A DNA stretch of 64,000 nt. It comes from Lentibacillus juripiscarius JCM 12147 (GTDB taxonomy: Bacteria > Bacillota > Bacilli > Bacillales_D > Amphibacillaceae). The stretch's first letter is position 1; the number at the start of each line of letters is the position of its first letter. Both the position numbers and the translations under genes were made by a program. The notes below the pieces were generated by a model. That model did not search any database and was not told where the DNA came from. It saw only the letters and a list, made by a program, of their open reading frames with translations. This document shows, piece after piece, positions 52,135-62,530 of this stretch. The stretch covers positions 1 to 64,000 of the forward strand of contig BBCA01000003.1 of NCBI GenBank assembly GCA_001311805.1, in the 5' to 3' direction.

Positions 52135-54469
52135 ATGCTTTACATAGTACTTATTCCACTTCTGCTTGCCTGTATCATCCCTTTCATCAGCAAAATGAAA
52201 CATAAACTGCATACAGGAATTCCTGTACTTCTGATTCCGGCAGCAGTTTTTCTCTACTTTATCCGTTTTATCGGAACAGGTTTTGAACCTGTCCGGCAAT
52301 CATATGACTGGATTCCGTCACTCGGCATTAATTTTGATTTCTACCTGGACGGCCTGAGTCTCTTATTTGTATTGCTGATTAGCGGAATCGGTACTCTGGT
52401 AGTTCTGTATTCCATTTATTATCTTGACAGAAATGAACGTTTGGGACATTTTTACGTTTACTTACTGATGTTTATGTCAGCTATGCTTGGCGTCGTGCTT
52501 TCCGATAACATTTTTGTGCTATATACGTTTTGGGAATTGACATCCATTTCTTCCTTTTTGCTGATTGGCTATTGGCATTTTAAGGAAAAGTCCAGATACG
52601 GTGCACTAAAATCCATGCTTATCACCATTTTGGCGGTTTAAGCATGTTCGGCGGATTTATTCTGTTATCCGTTATGACAGGGACATCGAGTATCCAGATC
52701 ATGATCAGTAATTCTGAAGTCATCATGAACAGTCCATACATGCCGCTTGCCCTCGGATTTATTTTATTGGGGGCATTCACCAAATCGGCCCAATTTCCGT
52801 TCCATATCTGGCTGCCTGATGCAATGGAAGCACCGACACCTGTCAGTGCTTACTTGCACTCAGCAACCATGGTAAAGGCTGGACTGTTTCTGGTGGCGCG
52901 ATTCTCACCGATTTTCGCTGATTATGAATGGTTCTTTATCATTGTAAGCATCGCCGGCATCATCACATTATGCTGGGGATCCTACATGGCCGTTCACCAG
53001 ACAGACCTGAAAGCTATTTTAGCCTTTTCAACAATCAGTCAATTGGGCATGATTATGGCGATGCTGGGTTTTGGCACAGAGGTCGCGATTTTTGCAGCTG
53101 TTTTCCATATTCTTTGCCACGCTACATTCAAAGGAAGTCTGTTTATGGTTGCCGGTATTGTCGACCATGAAACAGGTACACGTGATATACGGAAGCTGGG
53201 CGGACTGATGACATTCATGCCAATGACTGCGGCACTGGCGTTTTTTGGCACCTTTTCCATGGCAGGCATTCCGCTGCCATTTCTGAATGGGTTTTACAGT
53301 AAAGAACTGTTTTTCGAATCAACACTAGAGTTGCCGGCAGACGCTAGTGCTGTGGCGAATTTTCTCGTGGAGGCCATTCCATACTTAGCAGTGTTTGGCA
53401 GTATTTTCACCTTTGTCTATTCGCTCTACTTCCTTTTCGGTACGTTTGCAGGTAAAAACAAACCGGCCAACTGCCCAAACAACCGCATGAAGCACCGTTT
53501 GGCATGCTTATCGCACCACTTATCCTGGTACTTGGCGTTATTCTGATTGGCCTGTTTCCGAACGCATTTAATGGCACGTTCATTGCACATGCCGCGGAAG
53601 CAGTAGCAGGAACAACCATTGTAAAAGAAATTACGTTCTGGCATGGTTTTGAGTCAACTGCCTTTCAAATGTCGCTGGCGGTTGTAGCGATTGGTGCTGT
53701 CCTTGTTTCCACAAGAAGGAAGTGGAGCAAGGTTTATAGCTTCGTTCCCGGCCAGAGGAGTGTCAATAACATTTACGACAGTATTATTGCTAAATTGGAC
53801 AGCTGGTCAGGGAATATTACCAGATTCTATATGACAGGGTCCTTAAGGCTTTATATTGCCATCATTCTAAGCACCATCCTTTTGGTAACACTTGGATTTA
53901 TGCTGGCAACTGACGGCTTCACGATTGATTTCAGCAACCTTGCGTCCGTGACCGCTACAGAGGTAGCCGTCGTTCTCGTCATTGTTGCTGCGGCAATCGG
54001 AACCATTTTTGCAAAACAGAACCTTGGTGCTATATTGATTGCCGGTGTGGTGGGCTATGGCGTCTCTCTCTTGTTCGTCATTTACCGGGCACCTGATTTG
54101 GCACTGACCCAACTTGTGGTTGAGACCGTCTCAGTGGCACTGTTTTTACTCTGTTTTTATCACTTGCCGAATTTGGACAACAATAAAGAACCAGCAAGCA
54201 CTCGGTTGACAAATGGCATTGTTTCCATTGGATTTGGCGCACTAATGACGCTGATTGGCATTTCCGCCCATAGCAGTGACTGGTTTGGCACCATTTCCGA
54301 CTATTTTCTGGAAACATCGCATTCGCTTGGCGGCGGGGACAATGTTGTCAACGTTATTCTCGTTGATATGCGTGGGCTTGACACACTATTTGAAATAACA
54401 GTTCTCGGCATTGCAGCGCTTGCCATCTATAGCCTCATTAAGTTGAAATCAAATAAGGGGGCAAAGTAA
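52135..54469 (+). CDS. mrpA: Na+/H+ antiporter subunit MrpA (frameshifted)
   Basis: Largest subunit of the multi-gene Mrp (Sha/Mnh) antiporter, related to complex I NuoL. TM antiporter signatures: FWELTSISSFLLIGYW (conserved Glu), DAMEAPTPVSAYLHSATMVKAG (His and Lys), and HATFKGSLFMVAGI. The C-terminal MbhE/DUF4040-like part reads YRAPDLALTQLVVETVSVALFLLCFYHLP and ends GGDNVVNVILVDMRGLDT. Shifts near 52640 and 53490. Corrected length ~778. RBS GAGGAGGACTTTAACCAG. Confidence 0.94.
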
Positions 54470-54808
54470 ATGGAGTTTATCATTTTAATTCTGGCAGGAA
54501 TTCTATTTGCCACTGCCATTTATAATCTGCTGCAAAAACAGCTGCTGCGGATAATTATCGGGACTGTCCTGCTGTCCCATGGTGCACACTTATTCATCCT
54601 GACCATGGGGAAGCTGAAACAGGGTAATCCACCTATCCTGACAGAAGGGATATCTGAATATACGGATCCATTGCCACAGGCGCTCATCCTGACATCAATT
54701 GTCATCAGCTTTGGGATTACAAGCTTGCTTCTGGTACTGGCATACCGGACAGCAACCGAAAATGATACTGATAATATGGAACAATTAAGGGGTAACGATA
54801 ATGAGTAA
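54470..54808 (+). CDS. mrpC: Na+/H+ antiporter subunit MrpC
   Basis: 112 residues, intact, NuoK-like with three membrane helices. IIGTVLLSHGAHLFIL and DPLPQALILTSIVISFG are the family signatures. Its ATG directly abuts the mrpA stop (TAAATG) with AAGGGGGC before it. mrpB is expected in between and is missing. Confidence 0.92.
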   Translation: MEFIILILAGILFATAIYNLLQKQLLRIIIGTVLLSHGAHLFILTMGKLKQGNPPILTEGISEYTDPLPQALILTSIVISFGITSLLLVLAYRTATENDTDNMEQLRGNDNE

Positions 54809-56274
54809 TCTTGCAGTTTTGCCTATCATCACACCATTAATTGCGGGTATCATCCTTGCATTCTTTCCGAAGAAACTGCAATGGGTTCGCCCGTTATCCA
54901 AACTATTCATTCTTATTAATCTGGTTATTGCCGGACTCCTGCTCTGGGTGGTCTTTACAGATGGCACCGTCATTCTCGAAACAGGTGACTGGAAAGCGCC
55001 ATATGGGATCGTCCTAGTTGCTGATAACTGGCGGCACTCCTTGTATTTACAACGAATATTGTCGCAACCGCCTGCGCGTTCTATGCACCGAGCTCTCTTA
55101 CAGACAGGAAAGAACGATTCTACTTTTATTCGTTCTTTTTCTTCTTAATATCAGGTGTGTCCGGTGCTTTTCTGACCGGTGACCTATTCAATATGTTTGT
55201 TTTCTTTGAAGTGCTGCTGATGGCTTCCTATGGACTGATTGTTCTTGGCGGGGATAAAGTGCAGCTGCGCGAATCCATCAAATATGTATTCATTAACTTA
55301 TTCTCGTCTATGCTGTTTGTAACCGCCGTTGCCTTTATATATGGCGCGGTTGGAACAGTTAATATGGCCCAGATCGCCCAGCGCGTACAGGAGGTCGATC
55401 AGCAGGGAATCCTGACAACCGTCGCGCATCCTTCTGTTTTGTTTTGCGGTCAAAGCAGCTTTGTTCCCATTATACTACTGGATGCCGAATTCATATGCTG
55501 CTCCAAACCCGGTTATTTCGGCACTGTTCGGAGCTTTGCTGACGAAGGTTGGAATCTATTCGATTATCCGTGTCTTTTCCTTGATTTTCGTACATAAAAC
55601 CGGACTGACACACGACATTTTTCATCTGGATTGCAGGTTTATCGATGATTTTTGGCATCATTGGTGCACTATCAACCAGTAATATCAAGTTGATCATTGC
55701 CTACAATATTATTCCGGCTATCGGCTTTATTCTGATGGGGATTGGCGTATTCAATCAGTTTGCGCTAAGCGGTTCTATCTACTATCTGATCCATGATATG
55801 CTTATTAAAGCAAGTCTGTTTTTGCTTGCCGGAACTGTTGTTTATGCTGCGGGCACGTCCGATTTGCGCAAATTCAGTGGGTTGATCCATTATTACCCAT
55901 TTCTCGGCTGGCTTTTGTTCTTGTCAGCATTTGTCTTAGCTGGAATCCCGCCGTTCAGCGGCTTTATTGGTAAGTTACTGCTACTGAAAGGTGCTTTGGC
56001 CAGCAGGGAAGTGGCAATTGTAATTATTGGGCTGCTTACAAGTCTATTAATCCTTTATTCCATTATGAAAATTTTCATTAATGGATTTTGGGGAGAAAAG
56101 GACGAATCAGTCAAACGCATATCATTAAAAGGACGGATTGCCCCCATTGTCATGCTGCTGGCATTGTCGGTATTTATCGGAGTCGGGGCAGAGTTTATCT
56201 ATCCGTTTATTGAATCAGTATCCGCTGATTTGCTTCAGCCGGAAATCTATATTGATGCTGTATTGAAGGAGTAA
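54801..56274 (+). CDS. mrpD: Na+/H+ antiporter subunit MrpD (frameshifted)
   Basis: NuoN/M-like core subunit. Visible signatures: FEVLLMASYGLIVLGG (conserved Glu region), PLYYWMPNSYAAPNPVISALFGALLTKVGIYSI (Lys), and KLIIAYNIIPAIGFILMG. At least three shifts (near 55050-55150, 55450 and 55610). Corrected length ~491. Overlaps mrpC by 8 bases. Confidence 0.93.
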
Positions 56275-56279
56275 TGTAT

Positions 56280-56755
56280 ATGGCCTTTCAGATTGTTATC
56301 AACCTAATCATTGCGGTAATGTGGATGTTCTTAAGTGAAAGCTATACACCAGCCAGTTTCATTGCCGGCTATGCTTTGGGGATCCTGTTATTGCTCCTGT
56401 TGAATCGCTTTATACCGGATACATTTTATTTACGGCGTGTATGGAGAATAACGAAATTATTGGTTTGTTCATCAAGGAGCTGATTTCATCAAACATTGAC
56501 ATCGTCAAACTGGTGTACAAACGTGACCCTGAATTTGAACCGGGCATATTTGCCATGCCGACTGATTTGAAAAACGACTGGGAAATCACCCTGCTTGCAA
56601 ACCTGATTTCTCTCACGCCTGGCACATTGTCAGTCGCCGTTTCAGACGACAATGCCTATCTTTACATCCATGCAATGGATATCGATGATATTGACGACTC
56701 CATCCATGACATTAAAAATACGTTTGAAAAAGCCATTTCAGAGGTGACACAATGA
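56280..56755 (+). CDS. mrpE: Na+/H+ antiporter subunit MrpE (frameshifted)
   Basis: About 158 residues; two N-terminal membrane helices and a soluble tail (PGTLSVAVSDDNAYLYIHAMD). One shift near 56445. I chose the ATG at 56280, eight bases after AAGGAG; an ATG at 56274 overlaps the mrpD stop. Confidence 0.92.
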
Positions 56756-57063
56756 GCAGTCTTCTTTCTGCAACTGAAACCATATTGTATATCGCAACAA
56801 TTGCTGGTCTTGTGGGGATTTCCATCTCCCTGCTCCTGCTTTTGTACCGAATCATCAACGGACCCACCAATGCTGACCGTGCAGTGGCACTCGATTCCAT
56901 TGGCATGAATTTAATGGGACTTGCCGCATTGATGGCAATACTAGTTGTTACAACGAAATTCAATGACGTTATTTTGCTCATTGGGATTCTCCTGTTCATT
57001 GGAACGATAGCAGTAGCCAAATATCTGGAAAGGGGTGTCATTATTGATCGAAACGTGGATTGA
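56752..57063 (+). CDS. mrpF: Na+/H+ antiporter subunit MrpF
   Basis: 103 residues, intact, three helices. The conserved RIINGPTNADRAVALDS (with the Asp of family importance) is at residue ~32. Overlaps mrpE by ATGA and mrpG by 20 bases. Confidence 0.93.
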   Translation: MSSLLSATETILYIATIAGLVGISISLLLLLYRIINGPTNADRAVALDSIGMNLMGLAALMAILVVTTKFNDVILLIGILLFIGTIAVAKYLERGVIIDRNVD

Positions 57064-57419
57064 GATAACACTGAACATCGTCATAGCCTTTTTTACTGTC
57101 AGGAACATTTTTCATCCTGTCAAGTTCCATTGGCATTGTCCGATTCCCTGACGTTTATACACGACTCCATGCAGCCACAAAAGCTTCCACTCTCGGTATT
57201 GCCGGCTTATTGATTGGTGCCTTTTTATTCATGTACGCTGAACACGGCATTGCCAGTGGTAAGCTATTACTGGCTATTCTCTTCACCCTGCTGACTGCCC
57301 CTGTGTCCGGACATATGATTTCTCGTGCTGCTCATCGCAACGGAGTAAAACCCGTTCTGAAAAACAGGACAGACGAATACGAACGAACGATTCAGCAACA
57401 TATGGAAAAACAAAAGTGA
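57044..57419 (+). CDS. mrpG: Na+/H+ antiporter subunit MrpG (frameshifted)
   Basis: TTG start at 57044 after AAAGGGGTGTCATTA. The corrected frame reads LIETWIEITLNIVIAFF...GIVRFPDVYTRLHAATKASTLG, the MrpG signature. One extra A near 57102. About 124 residues. Last gene of the operon. Confidence 0.92.
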
Positions 57420-57443
57420 CCTGATCTGAGGGTCACTTTTTTT
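57412..57443 (+). terminator. Terminator of the mrp operon
   Basis: AAAAGTGACC and GGTCACTTTT make a 10 bp stem with a 9-base loop, then T's. Confidence 0.85.
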
Positions 57444-57603
57444 ATAGAATGACGACTGTTTTCGGTTAGTTGTCGCCGTTTCCCCCACTTCTGATCATGA
57501 TTTTGCTTACGATTTTTCTGGGACAGACACAAAAGCGCATTTTCTTCATATACATGTGTATATAGGCAATAGCCCAGCAGGTATTTGAAGGAGGTGCATC
57601 CGT

Positions 57604-58309
57604 TTGTCAGGTGTTTTGAGTTTTCTGGCCTTACTTATCAAGGAAGCACTATTTTTGTTTCCTATGTGAAAAACCATGCATTCCCCCAGCCGCTTCCACC
57701 TGAAGAAGAAAAGAAATACATCAAACAGATGCAGGAAGGTGATGGAGAAGCCAGGAATAAACTGATTGAACACAATTTGCGACTGGTGGCGCATATTGTA
57801 AAAAATTCGAAAACACCGGAGAAGATATGGAAGATCTTATTTCCATTGGAACCATTGGTCTGATAAAAGGGATAGAAAGCTACTCCCCCGATAAAGGAAC
57901 CAAACTTGCAACGTATGCTGCCCGGTGTATCGAAAATGAAATTCTGATGCACTTACGATCTCTGAAAAAGGTAAAGAAAGACGTTTCGCTTCAGGACCCG
58001 ATTGGTCAGGATAAAGAGGGAAATGAAATCAGCCTGATGGATATCCTTGAGGCAGAAAACCAAAATATTATCGAGTACATCCAGCTTAATATGGAAATTG
58101 AAAAAATGAATGAATACTTAGCTGTGCTGGACAGCAGGGAAAAAGAAGTTGTCCTGTATCGTTATGGGCTGAATGATTATAAAGAAATGACACAGCGGGA
58201 AATTGCAAAAATGCTGGATATTTCCAGAAGTTATGTATCGCGGATTGAAAAAAGGGCATTAATGAAGGTATTTCATGAATACTACCGAAAAGAAAGAGGC
58301 AGGGAATAG
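57604..58309 (+). CDS. sigK: Sporulation sigma factor SigK, uninterrupted by an element (frameshifted twice)
   Basis: Late mother-cell sigma factor. A short pro-region with a hydrophobic stretch ([19 protein letters not shown]) precedes region 2 ([51 protein letters not shown]) and region 4 ([26 protein letters not shown]). Missing bases near 57660 and 57806. Corrected length ~235. TTG start after GAAGGAGGTGCATCCG. The gene is contiguous: no skin-type insertion between the region 2 and region 4 halves, so no recombinase is needed for its expression. Cleavage of the pro-sequence by SpoIVFB is known for the family. Confidence 0.94.
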
Positions 58310-58310
58310 T

Positions 58311-58333
58311 GCGCGCATAACCATTATGCGCGC
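58311..58333. terminator. Bidirectional terminator between sigK and yrhC
   Basis: GCGCGCATAA and TTATGCGCGC with a 3-base loop, followed on the plus strand by TCTTTTTCC. It includes the yrhC stop codon. Confidence 0.8.
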
Positions 58334-58563
58334 TCTTTTTCCTTTATTTTCTGTTTCAAATAATGAGAGTAAAGCATAAACAGGGCGGCAGCAGCAGTGA
58401 CAACAAATGACAGCACGGCCAGTCCTCTGCCATCGGGGGAATAATGGATATACGTGTTAATGACCGTCCCCATATATAAATAAGACGCCAAAATTAAAAG
58501 TGTTACCGTAAATCGGCGAAAATCCTGCAGTTTCATCTCCAGTTTCTCCTTATGATGTTTCAT
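58324..58563 (-). CDS. yrhC: YrhC-like membrane protein
   Basis: 79 residues from the ATG after AGAAAGGGGAAGGTAGAT. KMxDFRRFxxxLL-type opening (KLQDFRRFTVTLLILASYLYMG) and two membrane helices match B. subtilis YrhC, the last gene of the yrrT-mtnN-mccAB-yrhC operon. Here mccA and mccB are absent and it follows mtnN directly. Function unknown. Confidence 0.65.
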   Translation of the reverse strand: MKHHKEKLEMKLQDFRRFTVTLLILASYLYMGTVINTYIHYSPDGRGLAVLSFVVTAAAALFMLYSHYLKQKIKEKERA

Positions 58564-58636
58564 ATCTACCTTCCCCTTTCTACCAAGCATCATAACATAT
58601 GAAACCGGACTGGGTGGAAGGTAAATCATGGATAAG

Positions 58637-59326
58637 CTAAATGGATTCAACTATGTTCATAATTAAAGCAGCTGCATTTCCGGCTGCAGTTTCCAGAAAT
58701 GAATCAAACGAGACGGATGAATCTTTGCCTGCAATATCCGATAATGCTCTAATAATCACAAATGGCGTCTGATACTGATAACTTACTTGAGCAATCGATG
58801 CCGCTTCCATTTCCGCAGCAATCATGGACGGGAATTGTTCACGTACAAACGCAACCCTTTCAGCATCTTCCATGAAGGAATCACCTGTTGCAATGATTCC
58901 TTCCTTCCAGTTTAATTCAAGCTCTTGCATTGCCTGTCGCGCTTTTTCAATCAACCCGGTATCCGCTTCATACTTCGCCGGCATTCCGGGGACTTGTCCA
59001 TACACGTAATCAAATGCTGTAGCATCAACATCATGATGAACAACATCGGTGGAAATAACCACATCCCCAACATCCAAATCCTCACTGAATCCACCCGCTG
59101 ATCCAGTGTTAATGACACATGTGGGATGAAACCGTTCATGCATGATTGTTGCTGCCATTGCTGCGTTCACTTTGCCAATCCCTGATTTCAATAATACAGC
59201 ATCCCGTTCAAAAAGTTTGCCGTGAATAAATAGACAGCCGGCAACCGTTTCTTCAGCAGTATCCGTCATCTTTTCCTTTAGTGTGGCTATTTCTTCATCC
59301 ATTGCTCCAATAATTCCTATTGTCAT
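58637..59326 (-). CDS. mtnN: 5'-methylthioadenosine/S-adenosylhomocysteine nucleosidase
   Basis: 229 residues, intact, from the ATG after CAGAGGAGGAAGAAC. GIIGAMDEEI (catalytic Glu), GVVISTDVVHHDVD, and SFMEDAERV, AAEMEAASIAQ and RALSDIAGKD (catalytic Asp) are the family landmarks. It recycles MTA/SAH; with LuxS lacking here, the neighbours give no further hint. Confidence 0.94.
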   Translation of the reverse strand: MTIGIIGAMDEEIATLKEKMTDTAEETVAGCLFIHGKLFERDAVLLKSGIGKVNAAMAATIMHERFHPTCVINTGSAGGFSEDLDVGDVVISTDVVHHDVDATAFDYVYGQVPGMPAKYEADTGLIEKARQAMQELELNWKEGIIATGDSFMEDAERVAFVREQFPSMIAAEMEAASIAQVSYQYQTPFVIIRALSDIAGKDSSVSFDSFLETAAGNAAALIMNIVESI

Positions 59327-59350
59327 GTTCTTCCTCCTCTGGTGCATCTA

Positions 59351-60065
59351 TTATTCAAAGCGCCATTTCTGATCGTTTTCTTTTAGCCGTTCTACTTTTG
59401 TCGGTTTCCATCCCTTATTACTGACCCAGGACAAATAAACTCGGTACACCTCTGATTCATCCTGACTGGACACAGTGGCAAGCACCTCCTGTTCACCATT
59501 CCTGGAAATATACCACATGACAAAAGCATTCACATTTAAATCTGTAGCTGCCACAACCGCTTGACGCATTTCCTTTCTGTCCTGTGAACCTTCGTCATAG
59601 TTGATGGTATGGGGCTCGGTCTGTTCAGTACCAACTGGTTCCCAATTACCGGTATAAGCCTCGATAACGTTATCGTCAGAGGACTCCACTTTCCTGGTGG
59701 TGACATCATCTTCGGAATCAGCATTTGCTGCAGTGTCTTCTTCGTTCTCTGGAGTGGCGTCCTCCCTATTGTCTTCATTATTCGTCGCTTGTCCACGCCG
59801 CTGCTTTCCGAATCGGTATGATCATCGGATGCCTGCGTATGATCCGCATTATCATTATTTTGTTCCGTTTCATCTTCTGACGATGCAGTCTGACCACCAT
59901 CTTCAGGGTCCGCTTTGTCCGCCTTATCGTCACCGCCAAAATAAGGAGAAGCACCAGTGCAATTAACAGCACACTCCCGAGCACAATGAAAATGGATAAC
60001 GATTTCGTATTCTTTCTTCTCTTGTCATATTTATTGACTCTTGATAAATGATCGTAATCAGACAC
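59351..60065 (-). CDS. yrrS: YrrS family membrane-anchored protein (frameshifted)
   Basis: DUF1510. GTG start after AGGAGGGTTTCAACA. N-terminal basic stretch, one membrane helix (IFIVLGSVLLIALVLLLIL), an acidic D/E/S/T-rich linker, then a small folded C-terminal domain (DGSQDRKEMRQAVVAAT, MWYISRNGEQEVLATVSSQ, YRVYLSWVSNKGWKPTKVERL). Shifts near 59935, 59780 and 59690. Corrected length ~238. B. subtilis YrrS lies next to the penicillin-binding protein PbpI; here pbpI is missing. Confidence 0.85.
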
Positions 60066-60149
60066 TGTTGAAACCCTCCTATCTTATCTTCTATTATAGT
60101 ATCATATTTTTTCAGCAATGTTATATGCCATTAGAAGCAGATTTGCGGA

Positions 60150-60345
60150 ATATAATTTTTTCTTATACGCTGCGGGGAGTGCTTCACCGAAAAAACTTGC
60201 AACACGACGAGAACCAAGTATTCTGCCGTAGTGAATTCAAGCACTCATCTATCATTAGAACTGGAGAAAGTGTCACGAAAGAGAATTTTCAGTGTGTCGC
60301 AGTTTATATCAATTGCTAAGTAAGGGTTTCATTCTCTAAATAGCA
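60150..60345. repeat. Dispersed MITE-like repeat, copy 2
   Basis: No gene. It shares with copy 1 the start ACGCTGCGG, then AGTATTCTGCCG...GAATTCAAGCACTCATC...GTGTCACGAAA...GAATTTTCAGTGTGTCGCAGTTTATA, and ends in the inverted form of copy 1's left end (GGGTTTCATTCTCTAAA). It lacks ~150 bases of copy 1's GC-rich middle. It lies where B. subtilis has pbpI, between greA and yrrS. Confidence 0.75.
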
Positions 60346-60393
60346 ACATCTTTTAGAAAACCGTCTTTTTATAAAGTCACCCATCATGACATT

Positions 60394-60424
60394 ACAAAAA
60401 AAGAGAAGCCGGTCAGCCTCTCTT
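60394..60424 (-). terminator. Terminator of greA
   Basis: AAGAGAGGC and GC-TTCTCTT arms with a short loop, followed by TTTTTTTG on the minus strand. Confidence 0.75.
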
Positions 60425-60465
60425 GATCCTGCTATATACTTACGGCCCTGGGTGGCATCCATACG

Positions 60466-60942
60466 CTATTCGACATTCTCAATGCGCACAAACAGGTCAC
60501 CGCCGGGGGTTGTCACAGAAACTTCCGCTCCTATTTCCTGACCAAGCAGACTTTTGGCCATTGGAGAATCATTAGATATTTTTCCCTCAAACGGATCAGC
60601 TTCAGCGCTGCCGACAATGGTATATGATTCGGTATCGCCGTCAGGCAGTTCTTTAAATGTCACCGTCTTACCAAGCGAAACAAGATCCGGGTTCTGGTTA
60701 TCATTTTCAATTATAACAGCATTACGGATCATCTGTTCTACTTGGGATATACGCGATTCTACAAAAGCCTGTTCATCTTTGGCAGCATCATATTCCGAGT
60801 TCTCAGAAAGGTCTCCGAAACTGCGGGCAACCTTGATTCGCTCCACCACTTCCTGTCTCCGTTCCGTTTTTAATTGGTGCAATTCCTCTTCTAGCTTTTC
60901 TTTCCCCTCTTGTGTCATATAAAAACTTTTCTCTGTAGCCAT
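60466..60942 (-). CDS. greA: Transcription elongation factor GreA
   Basis: 158 residues, intact. The coiled-coil arm carries the catalytic acidic tip ([19 protein letters not shown]) that stimulates RNA cleavage by backtracked polymerase; the C-terminal domain has [13 protein letters not shown]. It follows udk as in B. subtilis. Confidence 0.95.
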   Translation of the reverse strand: MATEKSFYMTQEGKEKLEEELHQLKTERRQEVVERIKVARSFGDLSENSEYDAAKDEQAFVESRISQVEQMIRNAVIIENDNQNPDLVSLGKTVTFKELPDGDTESYTIVGSAEADPFEGKISNDSPMAKSLLGQEIGAEVSVTTPGGDLFVRIENVE

Positions 60943-61127
60943 ATTCCATACACTCCTTTTATCTTTCAGTAAATGACTTCCTTACCATAATCATGCTAGT
61001 TTTTTATCCTAAATTGTGCTCGAAACTACTATGGCAGATTCTGTTTCCATTTTCAATACTTTTCGTTCAATTTGGACAAGATCCGGAATTAAAGACAACA
61101 GCTCTTCCTGTTCAACTCGGATCGGAT

Positions 61128-61768
61128 TTACGTTATGTTCGCCTGGTTCCGGGACAGAATTTTTTCCACCTTCGTTGCCATAATATCAATCGCAACATGG
61201 TTTTGGCCGCCTCCGGTATAATAATGTCTGCATAGCGTTTGGTTGGTTCCACAAACTGGAGGTGCATCGGCCGGACTATCGTTTCATATTGATCAATAAC
61301 CGAATCAAGCGTTCGTCCTCGCTCCTTGATATCCCGCATGAGCCTGCGGATGATGCGGATATCAGAATCTGTATCAACAAAGACTTTAATATCCATCAGA
61401 TCAACGAGACGCGGATCTTCCAATATCAAAATCCCTTCAAGGATGATGACTTCTTTTGGTTCTACGGTGATAACCTCATTCGACCTGGTATGCATTTTAT
61501 AGTCGTATACAGGTTTTTGAACCGGCTGATGATTTAAGAGATGATGAACGTGTTCCACCAGCAAATCATTGTCAAATGCCAAAGGGTGATCATAATTCGT
61601 ATTTAATCGTTCTTCAAATGGCAAATGACTTTGGTCTTTATAATAATAATCCTGTTCAATAACAAGGATTGTTTTGTCCTGAAAGCGCTGGCAGATGGAG
61701 CGTGTTACCGTCGTCTTTCCGCTCCCGCTTCCGCCCGCCACGCCGATAACAACTGGTTTTTCAGGCAT
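61128..61768 (-). CDS. udk: Uridine kinase (frameshifted)
   Basis: Phosphorylates uridine and cytidine. P-loop [30 protein letters not shown], and [21 protein letters not shown] shift near 61210 hides the end ([17 protein letters not shown]). ~213 residues. It is adjacent to trmR; the U32 peptidases yrrN and yrrO of B. subtilis are absent between them. Confidence 0.94.
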
Positions 61769-61783
61769 GAATAGGGACTCCTT

Positions 61784-62415
61784 TCACTTTATTTTATTAC
61801 TGATCGCTATTCCATCCCCGATGGGTACAATCGTTGTTGTAAAATCCGGGTGTTTGATAAGCCAGTCGTTATACTCCCGTATCTTGCCGGCAATTTTCTC
61901 ATATCTGGGGTGCTGTTTATCTGCACCCGCCACGAATCCTTTAAATAATACATTATCCGTCAGTACAAAGCCATCAGTTGACAATAACGGTACCGAAAGC
62001 TCAAAAAACTCTTTATATGTCCCCTTGGCGGCATCAATCAATACCATATCAAATGTGTTTCCTGTCATCTTGGGGAGTTCTTCCACCGCATCACCCAGGA
62101 TGACGTCAATGGTACCCTGTTTCCCTATTTCCTGAATATTCTCCACTGCTTGGCTGTACCGCTGCTCATCCCGCTCGATGGTGATGATCGAGGTATCAGG
62201 CTGGCCTGGGACATGCGCAATGCTGAGTACCCGATAGCACTGCCGATTTCCAGTATCCGCTTCGGTTTTGCCATTCTGATCATTTGCATTACAAAATTCA
62301 TCCCAAGCGGATCCATAATTGGAACCCGGTCCTTTTTGCTTCCTGCTCCAGATCCCTCACCCACTCTTCCTCTTGGCTAAGCGAATCCATCAGATAATTT
62401 CAGCGTCTCATCCAT
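61784..62415 (-). CDS. trmR: SAM-dependent O-methyltransferase TrmR (frameshifted)
   Basis: B. subtilis YrrM/TrmR methylates 5-hydroxyuridine in the tRNA wobble position. Corrected start MDETLNYLMDSLSQEEEW; PIMDPLGMNFV, ILEIGSAIGYSALRMS (motif I), DMVLIDAAKGTYKEFFE and NVLFKG follow. At least three shifts (near 62397, 62340, 62195). ~210 residues. ATG at 62413-62415 after GAGGCTGATAGG. Confidence 0.9.
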
Positions 62416-62530
62416 CCTATCAGCCTCATTCTTAAGTAAAATTTCCAGACCGATGAACCGGGTACACGAAACATCCCGGATTTGCCTGGTCGACAGCAGA
62501 CCATCAGCTGTTCGTCATGTTCAGGCCAAA

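Noticed and set aside
52135..54469. MrpA/MrpB fusion (group 2 Mrp operon) as explanation for missing mrpB
   Set aside because: The C-terminus ends with the normal MrpA end and lacks any further MrpB-like domain.
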